From Pseudomonadota bacterium (lineage in GTDB: Bacteria; Pseudomonadota; Alphaproteobacteria; Caulobacterales; Aquidulcibacteraceae), in assembly GCA_020161405.1 (NCBI GenBank), contig JAIUOD010000004.1, positions 248,001 to 312,000 on the forward strand: a stretch of DNA of 64,000 nucleotides, given 5' to 3'. Positions 52,565 to 61,642 of this stretch are shown in pieces (within the stretch, counting starts at the first letter, position 1; each line of letters opens with the position of its first letter). The notes beneath the pieces were generated by a model. That model was not told the origin of the DNA. It worked only from the letters and a program-made list of their open reading frames with translations, and searched no databases. The translations under genes and the position numbers were made by a program.

Positions 52565-52849
52565 ATGTCCTTACGCAAAACCCCATTATCACGCGCCTTA
52601 GGCCGCCCTAACCTGATTGCAGGTGGCGAGCGCAAGCTAGTCTTGCTGGCGGCTTTAATCTGCTTCGCACTTATTTTCTCAGCTCTTAATTGGTTCACAA
52701 CAATTGCGGCAATCATAATTTGGTTTGGGTCGATTGCAGCTTTGCGGCAAATGGCAAAAGCCGACCCTCAAATGAGCGAGATCTATTTGCGAAGTATCAA
52801 ATACCAAAATTATTATTCGGCGAAACCAAAGCCATTCTACAAGAAATGA
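52565..52849 (+). CDS. trbD: TrbD (VirB3-like), element B
   Basis: 94 residues, the same two-helix layout and basic N-terminus (LSRALGRPNLIAGGERKLVL) as the element A copy. Differences concentrate in the last 12 residues. It is 8 bp after trbC. Confidence 0.87.
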   Translation: MSLRKTPLSRALGRPNLIAGGERKLVLLAALICFALIFSALNWFTTIAAIIIWFGSIAALRQMAKADPQMSEIYLRSIKYQNYYSAKPKPFYKK

Positions 52850-52858
52850 GCAAAACCA

Positions 52859-55336
52859 ATGTTAGCGATAAAACAATTCCAAGACACTGCCAAAGCTATG
52901 CCAGACCTATTAAATTGGGCGGCACTTATAGACGACGGGATTGTACTCGGTAAAGACGGCTCGCTTATGGCTGGGTTCTATTATCGGGGTTCGGACTTAC
53001 AAAGTTCGACCCCGGCCGAAAAGAACTATATTAGCGCACGAATAAATGCGGCTATGTGCCAATTAGGTTCAGGGTGGGTAACTTGGCATGATGCCATTAG
53101 ATTACCTGCTGCAGACTATCCAGCTGAAAATAGCTCCCATTTTCCAGACACAATATCGAAATTAATCGATCAAGAGCGGCGCAAGGACTTTATGGCTGAA
53201 GGCGCCCATTTTGAGAGCGAATATGTCTTAATATTGATGTATACGCCGCCACTTAGACGAGACAGTAAAATCCAAGATTATCTTTATGATGAAGATGAAA
53301 ATATGAAGGGGATTTCGCCTGCGTCTAAAATCCTTGAATCCTTCAAAAAATCAATAAATGAAATCGAAGACAGGCTTGGTAATTATATCTCTCTTCGGCG
53401 CATGAAAAGCAACGTTAGCATTGATGCGAATGGTAAAAAGCATCTACGCGACGATTTGGGCAATTACCTACAATTCTCACTGACTGGCGAATTAAATCCC
53501 GTTAATATCCCGCCAATCCCTATGTATATGGATGCCTATATTGGCAATGTCGAAACCTATGTTGGCGACACCCCAAAGATTGGCGATAATTATATTGCCT
53601 GTGTGGCGATAGATGGCTTTCCTGCAGAATCTTATGTCGGAATATTGGATATTCTCGACCATTTACCAATTACATATCGCTGGTCTTCACGTTTCATATA
53701 CATGGAACAATATGAAGCGGTTATAGAGCTTAATAAATATCGGCGGCAATGGAAGCAGAAAGTTCGCGGTTTCTGGTCACAAATGTTCAAAACCGAGGGT
53801 GGAGTCATTGATGAAGACGCGCTAATGATGCAACGCGAATCCGAAGGCGCAATTGCAGATGCCAATAGTGGTGTGGTGCTTTATGGCTATTATACTCCTG
53901 TTGTAATAATCTATGCCGATACCGCAGAAGCTGCAAATGAAAATGCGCGCATAGTTGCAAAGCAAATTCGGCGCGAAGGCTTTAGCGCAAGGATTGAGAC
54001 TGTAAATGCTATGGAAGCCTTCCTAGGTTCGCTTGCTGGTCACGCCATTCCCAATATCAGACGCCCTTTACTTCATACGCTTTCGCTAACAGATATGGTT
54101 CCATTATCATCGGTTTGGGCGGGGCGTGAATTTAATCCATGTCCATTTTACCCAAGCAATTCACCGCCATTACTTCATGCTGCAACCAGTGGCACGACAC
54201 CATTTAGATTAAACCTGCATATTGGTGATGTTTGCCATACATTGATATTTGGGCCAACAGGTGCGGGTAAATCAACTTTGCTTGGCCTAATTGCTGCGCA
54301 ATTTAGACGTTATCCCAAATCCCGAATAACTGCATTCGACAAAGGGAAATCAATGATGCCGCTTGTACTTGCAACTGGCGGAAAGCATTACGACATTGCA
54401 GGCGATCATCACCAAATAGGCCAAAACCCTATAGGCATGTGTCCACTCTCTCATCTTGAAAGTGATAATGATGCAGCTTGGGCGAATGACTGGTTAGCTA
54501 TTTTGTTTCAATTACAAGCCGATCGTGCGCCTAGCCCAAGTCAACGACAAGCTATACATCGTGCTTTGACGCTAATGCGCTCAAATCAAGATGGTCGCAC
54601 AATCACGGATTTCCTTGCAACCGTCCAAGACGAAGAAATACGCGCGGCTCTCGGCTTTTATAGTTTGCAGGGTTCATTAGGCGCTTTACTTGATAGCGAG
54701 AAAGACGAATTATCAAACAGCGCATTCGCGGTCTTTGAAATTGAAGAATTAATGGGAATGGGCGAAAAGAGCCTTATTCCAGTATTGCTTTATTTATTTA
54801 GAAGGTTTGAGCGGTCATTAGACGGCTCGCCGGCAATGCTTATCCTTGACGAAGCATGGGTAATGTTGGGACACCCGACTTTCCGCGAAAAAATCCGCGA
54901 ATGGCTTAAGGTTTTGCGCAAGGCAAATTGCACTGTAGTGCTTGCCACGCAATCATTATCAGATGCTGTTAAATCTGGAATTCTTGATGTTCTCCTAGAA
55001 GCCTGTCCGACTAAAATCCTGCTCCCCAATGAAGAAGCAGATAAAGCTGGAACCGATAATATAGTCGGGCCACACGACCTTTACACGATGTTTGGCATGA
55101 ATGATGCCCAAATCGAGATTATCCGCAATGCAAGCAAAAAGCAGCATTACTATTATGTCTCACCCGAAGGGCGAAGACTGTTTGACCTTAACCTTGGGCC
55201 AATTGCGCTCTCATTTGTAGGGGTATCGGATAAAACCCAATTAGCACGCGTACGCGAACTCCACCAAATTCACGGCGATAATTGGCCATACGTTTGGATG
55301 GAAGAAAGGAATGTTAAATATGAAAATCTCAATTAG
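52859..55336 (+). CDS. trbE: TrbE (VirB4-type) ATPase, element B
   Basis: 825 residues with GPTGAGKSTLLGLIAAQFRR and AMLILDEAWVMLGH as in the element A protein. Local differences: an added QNP after DHHQIG, a shorter segment before GRTITDF, and a C-terminal extension YENLN that makes its end overlap trbJ by 17 bp. These indels mark divergence between the two operons. Confidence 0.93.
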   Translation: MLAIKQFQDTAKAMPDLLNWAALIDDGIVLGKDGSLMAGFYYRGSDLQSSTPAEKNYISARINAAMCQLGSGWVTWHDAIRLPAADYPAENSSHFPDTISKLIDQERRKDFMAEGAHFESEYVLILMYTPPLRRDSKIQDYLYDEDENMKGISPASKILESFKKSINEIEDRLGNYISLRRMKSNVSIDANGKKHLRDDLGNYLQFSLTGELNPVNIPPIPMYMDAYIGNVETYVGDTPKIGDNYIACVAIDGFPAESYVGILDILDHLPITYRWSSRFIYMEQYEAVIELNKYRRQWKQKVRGFWSQMFKTEGGVIDEDALMMQRESEGAIADANSGVVLYGYYTPVVIIYADTAEAANENARIVAKQIRREGFSARIETVNAMEAFLGSLAGHAIPNIRRPLLHTLSLTDMVPLSSVWAGREFNPCPFYPSNSPPLLHAATSGTTPFRLNLHIGDVCHTLIFGPTGAGKSTLLGLIAAQFRRYPKSRITAFDKGKSMMPLVLATGGKHYDIAGDHHQIGQNPIGMCPLSHLESDNDAAWANDWLAILFQLQADRAPSPSQRQAIHRALTLMRSNQDGRTITDFLATVQDEEIRAALGFYSLQGSLGALLDSEKDELSNSAFAVFEIEELMGMGEKSLIPVLLYLFRRFERSLDGSPAMLILDEAWVMLGHPTFREKIREWLKVLRKANCTVVLATQSLSDAVKSGILDVLLEACPTKILLPNEEADKAGTDNIVGPHDLYTMFGMNDAQIEIIRNASKKQHYYYVSPEGRRLFDLNLGPIALSFVGVSDKTQLARVRELHQIHGDNWPYVWMEERNVKYENLN

Positions 55337-56057
55337 AAAGAACCGTTCAATCGGTTTGGCGATTATGACATTGCTAAGTGGAATGTCGTCAATAAGCCTT
55401 CCCGCCCCTGCCCTTGCCGTTGGCTCAATAGTCTATGATCCTGTGGCAGTCGCGCGGTTAATTGACCAGCTAAATCAGCAACTTCAACAATTACAAATCG
55501 CCCAAAGACAATTGAATGACATGATAGTGAATACTGCAACTCTACCCGCGCAACATTGGGGGCAGACAATGCAGAGCATAAACCGCGTCAATCAATTAAT
55601 GCAAAATGTGCAATCACTATCCTATCAAGGCACTGATATCGAGCAGCAAATTCGCCAAAGGTATCAAGGTTATGCCACCTATTCTGGCAATGGTGCAAAC
55701 TCAATTGCTGGTAAATATAACCAATGGAGCAATGAAACTAAATCGTCGGTTGCTGCAACTCTCGGCGCAATTGGTTTGCAGAATAATCAATTGGACGACG
55801 AAGACGCATTAATGCACCAACTCGAAGAGATGGGTAATTCAGCGCAAGGGCGGATGCAAGCGGCACAAATAGGTAATCAAATGGCGGCGCAAGGGGTGAG
55901 GCAAACCCAAAAACTCCGCCAATTAATGATGCTGCAAACCCAAATGCAAGCCAATTGGATGGCTAGCCAGCAAGATCAAGCCGATGTGAGAGCTGCAAAT
56001 AGTGGCCGCCTGCATCAATCACGCACCTTCAAAACGTCTGGCGGGAAGCGGTATTGA
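55320..56057 (+). CDS. trbJ: TrbJ (VirB5-like), element B
   Basis: 245 residues from the ATG at 55320. An ATG at 55311 lies too close to the AAAGGA site and has no match in element A. Signal peptide cut near ALAVGS, then GSIVYDPVAVARLIDQLN and Gln-rich helices. It is separated from trbL by one base. There is no trbK here either. Confidence 0.88.
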   Translation: MKISIRKNRSIGLAIMTLLSGMSSISLPAPALAVGSIVYDPVAVARLIDQLNQQLQQLQIAQRQLNDMIVNTATLPAQHWGQTMQSINRVNQLMQNVQSLSYQGTDIEQQIRQRYQGYATYSGNGANSIAGKYNQWSNETKSSVAATLGAIGLQNNQLDDEDALMHQLEEMGNSAQGRMQAAQIGNQMAAQGVRQTQKLRQLMMLQTQMQANWMASQQDQADVRAANSGRLHQSRTFKTSGGKRY

Positions 56058-56058
56058 T

Positions 56059-57393
56059 ATGGAGAACGGTGTTCCTAAACATTGGAAATTCTGCTCTTTT
56101 GCAGCAATTACGATAATCTCGCTTGCGCCTCACCTAGCATTAGCTGCAACCGCTTCACCGGAAGCCTTGAACGCAATTCCCGATTTATTCCAAGCAAGAT
56201 TTCAAGGAATGCAAGGTACACTTCTTGGATATGCTCGAAGTTTATTTATGATTTTGGCGGGGATTGAATTTAGCTATGCTATGATTTCTATTGCCTTTAA
56301 ACGCGGTGACTTAGGCGATATATCAGCAGCACTTATTCAACAAATTCTATTCATCGGCCTTGGCCTCTTCATAATCCAAAATGGTGCCAATCTTGGCAAT
56401 ATCATTGTGCAAAGTTTTGGGGAAGCAGGCGGAAGTGCTGCAAGCTCGGTAGGTGGCTCGGCTGGTCTTAGTCCTGCCGATATATTCAGCTCTGGCATGG
56501 CACTTGGACAAGCCATGCTTGATAAAATGACGATTACTGAGCTTGGCGATTCGATAGTCATGGGCATAGTTGCAATCGTAACCATGGTAGTCTTCGCCCT
56601 TATCGTGGCAATGATGATTATGACATTAGTGGCGGCGTGGGGGATATCGACAATGTCGGTATTATTCCTTGGGTTTGCTGGTTCACGTTGGACCAAGGAT
56701 GTTGCTTATAAAGCTATTATTGGTGTCTTTGGTGTTGGCGCAAAATTATTTGTGATGCAGATAATCGTTGGCGTAGGTCAAACACTTTTTGCTGATTTCG
56801 CAGCCACCGGGATAGATGACATTAATGATGGCATAATAATGCTTGGCTTTGCGGTTGTTATGCTCGCTTTGGTCAAGGTAATTCCAGACATGGTGCAAGC
56901 ACTTATATCTGGCGCTTCATTCACGGGCGGCGGTGCATTGGTTGGCGCAATGGGAGGCATGGCTGCCAGCGCAGGTGGCGCTATGTCGGCAATGTCAAGC
57001 GCTGGCGAAGCTGCCATAGGCGCTGGCATGGCAATGAATAGTGCAGGAAAACTTGCAAGTGAACAGCTTAAATCCTCTTCGAACAATGAAAGTGCCCCAA
57101 AAGGCACGGGCGCACAATTTATGACTTCGGCTGCAATGGCAACTGGCAATCTCGCCAAAGCTGCAATGGCGGACATTGGGTCAAGATTAAGTGGTCAGCA
57201 CATGGGTCATGGCACAATGGGCGGGCGTATGTCTGCCGACATGAATTTCCAAGCTGGCCAATTAAACGGAAGTCGTGCCGCAAGCGAAATAGCAAGTGGC
57301 AACGAAAACGGCACGAAAAGCCCAATCCAAACCCAATTGCAAGACCAAGAACAGGTAGAACCAAATCAAGGAAATAGCATAAGCACAGAATAA
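56059..57393 (+). CDS. trbL: TrbL (VirB6-like), element B
   Basis: 444 residues from the ATG at 56059, one base after the trbJ stop. The open frame reaches 56002, but that part overlaps trbJ. The membrane core (SPEALNAIPDLFQARFQGMQ onward) is highly conserved with element A. The N-terminal signal region and the polar tail (QDQEQVEPNQGNSISTE) diverge. Confidence 0.88.
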   Translation: MENGVPKHWKFCSFAAITIISLAPHLALAATASPEALNAIPDLFQARFQGMQGTLLGYARSLFMILAGIEFSYAMISIAFKRGDLGDISAALIQQILFIGLGLFIIQNGANLGNIIVQSFGEAGGSAASSVGGSAGLSPADIFSSGMALGQAMLDKMTITELGDSIVMGIVAIVTMVVFALIVAMMIMTLVAAWGISTMSVLFLGFAGSRWTKDVAYKAIIGVFGVGAKLFVMQIIVGVGQTLFADFAATGIDDINDGIIMLGFAVVMLALVKVIPDMVQALISGASFTGGGALVGAMGGMAASAGGAMSAMSSAGEAAIGAGMAMNSAGKLASEQLKSSSNNESAPKGTGAQFMTSAAMATGNLAKAAMADIGSRLSGQHMGHGTMGGRMSADMNFQAGQLNGSRAASEIASGNENGTKSPIQTQLQDQEQVEPNQGNSISTE

Positions 57394-57430
57394 CTAGCGA
57401 AGTAAAATTCATTCAAAAAGGATAGCAACC

Positions 57431-58135
57431 ATGTTTAAAATAAAGCAAAATGTACCTTTAGCACAAGCAGCCGCGCCGAGCGGCAACGAACAAACCAATC
57501 CTTATTTATCGGCAAGGCGCGAATGGAATGAGCGTTATGGAAGCTATATCTCGCAAACACGAAACTGGCAATTAATCGCTATTTTCGCACTTGGTGTGGC
57601 GGGTGCGGCGGTTGGCGGTCTAGCCTGGGTTGGCGCGCAAAGCAAAATAACGCCTTATGTAGTTGAAGTTGATAAGCTGGGCGATTCGGTAGCAGTTGGT
57701 GTTGCAGGAAAAGCTGCGATACCTGACACAAGAATAATTCGCGCCCAATTGGCAAGTTGGATTACTAATACCCGAAGCGTATATTTTGACGCGGCTGCTC
57801 AAAATAAGGCGGTGAATGATGCTTATGCTTTGATTGGCAATAATTCGCCCGCATTTAGAACCTTGGCAGATTTTCACACTACATTTCAACCGTTTGAGCG
57901 AGCTAAAACTGAAAGCGTCTCAATTTCAGTTGAATCGGTGTTACCGATCACGCCCGATAGCTACCGAATAGAATGGCGTGAAGAAATCCGCGAGCGTGAT
58001 GGCAGATTAGTTAGCAATGCCAATTGGCAAGCCCAAGTTGGGATATCAATTGTCCCACCTACCGAAGAAGCGCACGCGCTCATCAACCCAATGGGGATAA
58101 TAATAAACGCAATTTCTTGGTCACAAAGAATCTAG
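57431..58135 (+). CDS. trbF: TrbF (VirB8-like), element B
   Basis: 234 residues, equal in length to the element A protein, with AAAAGGA upstream of the ATG. NPYLSARREWNERYGSYISQ, one membrane segment and the periplasmic domain ending INAISWSQRI are shared. The gap from trbL is 37 bp, shorter than the 96 bp in element A. Confidence 0.9.
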   Translation: MFKIKQNVPLAQAAAPSGNEQTNPYLSARREWNERYGSYISQTRNWQLIAIFALGVAGAAVGGLAWVGAQSKITPYVVEVDKLGDSVAVGVAGKAAIPDTRIIRAQLASWITNTRSVYFDAAAQNKAVNDAYALIGNNSPAFRTLADFHTTFQPFERAKTESVSISVESVLPITPDSYRIEWREEIRERDGRLVSNANWQAQVGISIVPPTEEAHALINPMGIIINAISWSQRI

Positions 58136-58145
58136 GGAGGCGAAA

Positions 58146-59219
58146 ATGCGTAACAAATTCATATTATCAATTTCTGCATTTGCACTTATATTATATTCGA
58201 GCGCACAAGCAGGAACATCAAGGACAAATGACAGTCAAAACAGAGCGAGTAGAGCTTCGCATAGTTCACGACCACAAAGCGCGCGTACTAAAGCGAAGGC
58301 TTCGCCAAGGCCTCAAGTGCCAGCAATCGGAGCAAGTACCAAAAGTATAAATGACGCGCCCCAAGCAAATGTAACACCACCGGCGCCCGATAGCGTAGTG
58401 ACAGAACCAGTTGCAATTGAGCGCCGAACTGTTCCGCCTCCACCTGCAAACCTAATGTCGGGGCGCAATGCTACGCTGACCCAAAGGGAAAGCATTGGCA
58501 TGGCAATGGCGCGAAATTATTCCAACAATCACGTGATGCCAACCCAAGGGGCTGAAGGGGTTATCGTATTTCCATTTGGCGAAACCATGCCGTCAATCGT
58601 TTGCGCACCTTTGATAGTTTGCGACATAACTCTGCAAGCAGGCGAAGTGGTAAACGACATAAATGTTGGCGATGCGGTAAGGTGGCGATTAACACCTGCG
58701 ACCAGTGGCTCCGGCATGGGAACCACTACTCATGTTATTGTAAAACCAACCGATGCCGCCTTGCAAACTAACGCAATTATCACAACTGACCGTAGAACTT
58801 ATGTTCTGAAACTTGTGAGCCGCCGCACTGATTATATGGCGCGAATTTCATTCACTTATGGCGATGACCGCCAAGAGCAATGGCGCAATTATCGCGAAAG
58901 AGTAACACCGCTTGGTAATACAAATATGCCATCGCAAAGCGCGCTAAATTTCAATTACAGCATAACTGGCGCTAAGCCTCGCTGGCTACCAACTCGGGTT
59001 TATAGCGATAGCAATAAAACCTACATCGAATTCCCTGAAGCGGTAGCGACTTCCGAAGCCCCTGCCTTGTTGGTTTTAGGTGAAGGTCATCAAGAGCAAT
59101 TGGTGAATTATCGAGTGATTGGAACAAGATATATAGTCGACAAGATTTTTGACAGGGCCGAGCTAATTGGCGGCACGGGTAATCACCAAACCAAAGTCAC
59201 AATTACTAGGAGAGATTAG
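58146..59219 (+). CDS. trbG: TrbG (VirB9-like), element B
   Basis: 357 residues. The VirB9 fold (GVIVFPFGETMPSIVCAPLI onward) is conserved. The Ser/Arg-rich linker after the signal peptide (RASRASHSSRPQSARTKAK) is Arg-rich where element A is Lys-rich, a sign of relaxed sequence constraint there. Confidence 0.9.
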   Translation: MRNKFILSISAFALILYSSAQAGTSRTNDSQNRASRASHSSRPQSARTKAKASPRPQVPAIGASTKSINDAPQANVTPPAPDSVVTEPVAIERRTVPPPPANLMSGRNATLTQRESIGMAMARNYSNNHVMPTQGAEGVIVFPFGETMPSIVCAPLIVCDITLQAGEVVNDINVGDAVRWRLTPATSGSGMGTTTHVIVKPTDAALQTNAIITTDRRTYVLKLVSRRTDYMARISFTYGDDRQEQWRNYRERVTPLGNTNMPSQSALNFNYSITGAKPRWLPTRVYSDSNKTYIEFPEAVATSEAPALLVLGEGHQEQLVNYRVIGTRYIVDKIFDRAELIGGTGNHQTKVTITRRD

Positions 59220-59222
59220 GCC

Positions 59223-59672
59223 ATGAAGAAAATCTTATCACTATTGGCGGCAGGTCTTTGTCTAACCAGCTGCGCTTCGATCGACAAACTAAAATCCAAT
59301 ATTCAAAAGCCTTCAATATCGAGTACAATAAACGATAGGTCCGAATACATATCAACGGCGATTGCAGATTGGGTTAGCGAAGAAGCTCAAGCGGCTGGCG
59401 CTCAAAATGTTGAATTTTCAACGAGCATGTCTTCAAATGCCAATGAAACTATTAGCACCAGAGTAATGTCAAAACTGCAAAGCAATGGGTTTAAAATCGC
59501 TACGACTACAGACACTACCAACATGAAAGTTTGGTATTTAGTCAGCGAAATCGATGACAATATCCTTATCAGGATTCGCGCCGATAATCGCGAAGCAACG
59601 CGCCTTTTCAGCAAAGGCGAAAATAATTCGATTGTCCCCGCTTCACCTCTAACTATAAGGGCAAATCCATGA
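59223..59672 (+). CDS. trbH: TrbH-like lipoprotein, element B
   Basis: 149 residues with lipobox LTSC (Cys17) and a domain clearly related to its element A counterpart (SDYISTAIADW-like SEYISTAIADWVSEEA; ILIRIRADNREATRLFSKGE). It is the most diverged member of the two operons apart from linkers. It overlaps trbI by 4 bp. The name rests on operon position. Confidence 0.7.
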   Translation: MKKILSLLAAGLCLTSCASIDKLKSNIQKPSISSTINDRSEYISTAIADWVSEEAQAAGAQNVEFSTSMSSNANETISTRVMSKLQSNGFKIATTTDTTNMKVWYLVSEIDDNILIRIRADNREATRLFSKGENNSIVPASPLTIRANP

Positions 59673-60970
59673 GCAATGTAAATCAAACTATTGACCCACC
59701 TGAAGAGTCGCCTTCGTTATTAGGGCGCGCTCCCTCTCGCGGTGTCGGCGGTCGACGCTTGAACGATGTCCCTAAAAACATTGCAATTGGCCTTGGTGTC
59801 TTGGTCGTTGCACTTATGATGTATGCAACTGTCGCGCGCGGCAACCAACAATACAAGAAGACAGATACATCTCTAAAAGCTTCTCAAGCCTCATCGCCGC
59901 CAAGAGAACTGGCGCAAGATCAAAACGTTGCAAGACCGGAAGCACCTATCCAGACCAATTTAATTGAAGCGCCAAGCGAAATGCAAGGCCCGCAAGTGTC
60001 GCAGATTAATGAAAGTCCGCCCCAGCAAACAGTCCAAGCAACAAATACAAACTCTAACCCAACTCCTTCGCGCTACGCCGAGCAATGGGCTACCTATAAA
60101 CAAAAACAAACGTCGGCTAATCAGTCACGAGAAGCGGCATTAATGGCCGCGTTAAATTCACCGACGAATGTTCAATCGGGACACAGCACTAGTTCAAATT
60201 TGCAAGACAATCCAATTAATACAATTGGCTCGATAGCTGGCAACCAAAGATATAGTCAAACAACACCAAATGATCGAGATGCCTCGCAATATGGTGCTGA
60301 CAACGTTTCTGATTTTAACGGACAAGCTGCAAAGCGCAGTTTCATCCAACAAAGGATTTATGCGACCAATTATTCATCTGCGACAAGAACACCAGCCATA
60401 TCACCATATGAATTAAAGGCAGGCTCAGTAATTCCAGCAATTATGATTAGTGGACTAAATTCGGATTTGCCAGGGCAGATAATAGCTCAAGTGTCTGAAA
60501 ATGTATATGATACCGCAACTGGACAACACTTACTCATCGCGCAGGGTTCAAGGCTTGTGGGCACTTACGATAATGCGGTAACAACGGGTCAAAGCCGCGT
60601 GCTGGTAGCTTGGAACAGAATAATATTCCCAGACGCTTCGTCAATGGATTTGAATATGATGCCCGCATCTGATCAAGGCGGATACGCAGGTTTCAATGAC
60701 AGGGTCAACAACCATTACCGCCAAACGTTTGGTTCGGCGCTTCTGATGTCGATTTTCGCAGCAGGAATACAAGTCTCCCAACCGCAAGCTACAAACGGCC
60801 AAAACATAACGACTGGGCAAACAATAGCGGGAGCAGTTGGTCAACAATTAGGGCAAACGGGAAGTCAAGTTATTGCGCGAAGCCTAACACCACATCCAAC
60901 CCTCCAAATAAGGGCGGGGTATCGGTTTAATGTTGATGTGACTAAGGATATGGTTATTCAGCAGCTCTGA
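59669..60970 (+). CDS. trbI: TrbI (VirB10-like), element B
   Basis: 433 residues with the same plan as element A: a membrane segment near 38-55, a Pro/Gln/Ser linker of unrelated detail, and the barrel SPYELKAGSVIPAIMISGLN followed by QSRVLVAWNRI. It is the last gene of the operon. No strong plus-strand terminator follows, since the hairpin at 61047-61068 has its T run on the minus strand. Confidence 0.92.
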   Translation: MSNVNQTIDPPEESPSLLGRAPSRGVGGRRLNDVPKNIAIGLGVLVVALMMYATVARGNQQYKKTDTSLKASQASSPPRELAQDQNVARPEAPIQTNLIEAPSEMQGPQVSQINESPPQQTVQATNTNSNPTPSRYAEQWATYKQKQTSANQSREAALMAALNSPTNVQSGHSTSSNLQDNPINTIGSIAGNQRYSQTTPNDRDASQYGADNVSDFNGQAAKRSFIQQRIYATNYSSATRTPAISPYELKAGSVIPAIMISGLNSDLPGQIIAQVSENVYDTATGQHLLIAQGSRLVGTYDNAVTTGQSRVLVAWNRIIFPDASSMDLNMMPASDQGGYAGFNDRVNNHYRQTFGSALLMSIFAAGIQVSQPQATNGQNITTGQTIAGAVGQQLGQTGSQVIARSLTPHPTLQIRAGYRFNVDVTKDMVIQQL

Positions 60971-61046
60971 AATGAAACATTATTAGCAATTTTCAGTCTA
61001 TGCGTAATGGAGAAATTAAGGATTGAAACATCTATTAACCAAAACC

Positions 61047-61068
61047 CGCGCAAAGTTTCCTTTGCGCG
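61047..61068 (-). terminator. Terminator of the copper operon
   Basis: Perfect 9-bp stem CGCGCAAAG/CTTTGCGCG with a TTTC loop. On the minus strand it is followed by GGGTTTTGG. It is 22 bp after the stop of the 51-residue Cys-rich gene and is probably the end of the cop transcript. It also separates it from the convergent trb operon. Confidence 0.65.
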
Positions 61069-61090
61069 AGCGTATTGGTTGAAAGTGCGA

Positions 61091-61246
61091 TTATTTCGCG
61101 CAGCACGCCAAACCAGCTTGGCAACAAGCCAAAGCTGCATCACAGCATGTTTGTATTGCATGCGTGAATGCTTCGGGGCTTGAAGCAAAAGCTGAGCTAG
61201 CCGCGAAGACAATCGCTAGAGATGAAAACATAATAAGATTTTTCAT
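61091..61246 (-). CDS. Tiny exported protein with three CC pairs, putative copper binder
   Basis: 51 residues, preceded by an AAAGGAA ribosome site. A clean signal peptide (MKNLIMFSSLAIVFAASSAFA) is followed by a mature part of about 30 residues with three cysteine pairs spaced by five residues: TCCDAALACCQAGLACCAK. Such regular CC pairs suggest Cu(I) binding in the periplasm. It lies at the end of the copABCD operon. Conventional gene finders could miss it because of its size. The copper role is inference from ligands and context. Confidence 0.75.
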   Translation of the reverse strand: MKNLIMFSSLAIVFAASSAFASSPEAFTHAIQTCCDAALACCQAGLACCAK

Positions 61247-61287
61247 AATAAATTCCTTTTATAAATAGTTAAAAATAAATATTTTGA

Positions 61288-61635
61288 TTATTGATGAAAA
61301 TATCGCGGTGGAGGTGTATCTGGTTTAATGTCACGCCCTGAAAATATGATTTCAGAAATAACATATTTAATGACGCTGCTTAAAGATTTTACCCGAACAA
61401 ACTCATATTCTGGGCAGACAGGCGAATATAATCTATTGCAAGATTTTTCTGATACAGAGTTTTTAGGGCAGCAATCCATCGATGAAGAAGTAATAACGAT
61501 TGGCGGATTTATTAAATAATCATTCGCACTCGCACTTGTAAAGGTGCACAGTATAATACTTAACGTTGCTATCAAGAGAATAATCCCTCGCAATAATCTC
61601 TGGCGAATATTGTTGCTGTTATTTCGTTCTTGCAT
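61288..61635 (-). CDS. Exported cysteine-containing protein of unknown function
   Basis: 115 residues with a basic N-terminus and a hydrophobic export segment (RGIILLIATLSIILC, ending SASA), then a mature region with four cysteines (MDCCPKNSVSEKSCNRLYSP, VCPEYE) and a proline-rich tail. It follows copD by 7 bp on the same strand. A periplasmic accessory role in copper handling is suggested by position only. Confidence 0.6.
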   Translation of the reverse strand: MQERNNSNNIRQRLLRGIILLIATLSIILCTFTSASANDYLINPPIVITSSSMDCCPKNSVSEKSCNRLYSPVCPEYEFVRVKSLSSVIKYVISEIIFSGRDIKPDTPPPRYFHQ

Positions 61636-61642
61636 TTAACAC

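Noticed and set aside
60958..61212. Minus-strand frame of 84 aa
   Set aside because: It overlaps the 51-residue Cys-rich gene in another frame and crosses its terminator. The signal peptide and CC pattern favour the shorter gene.
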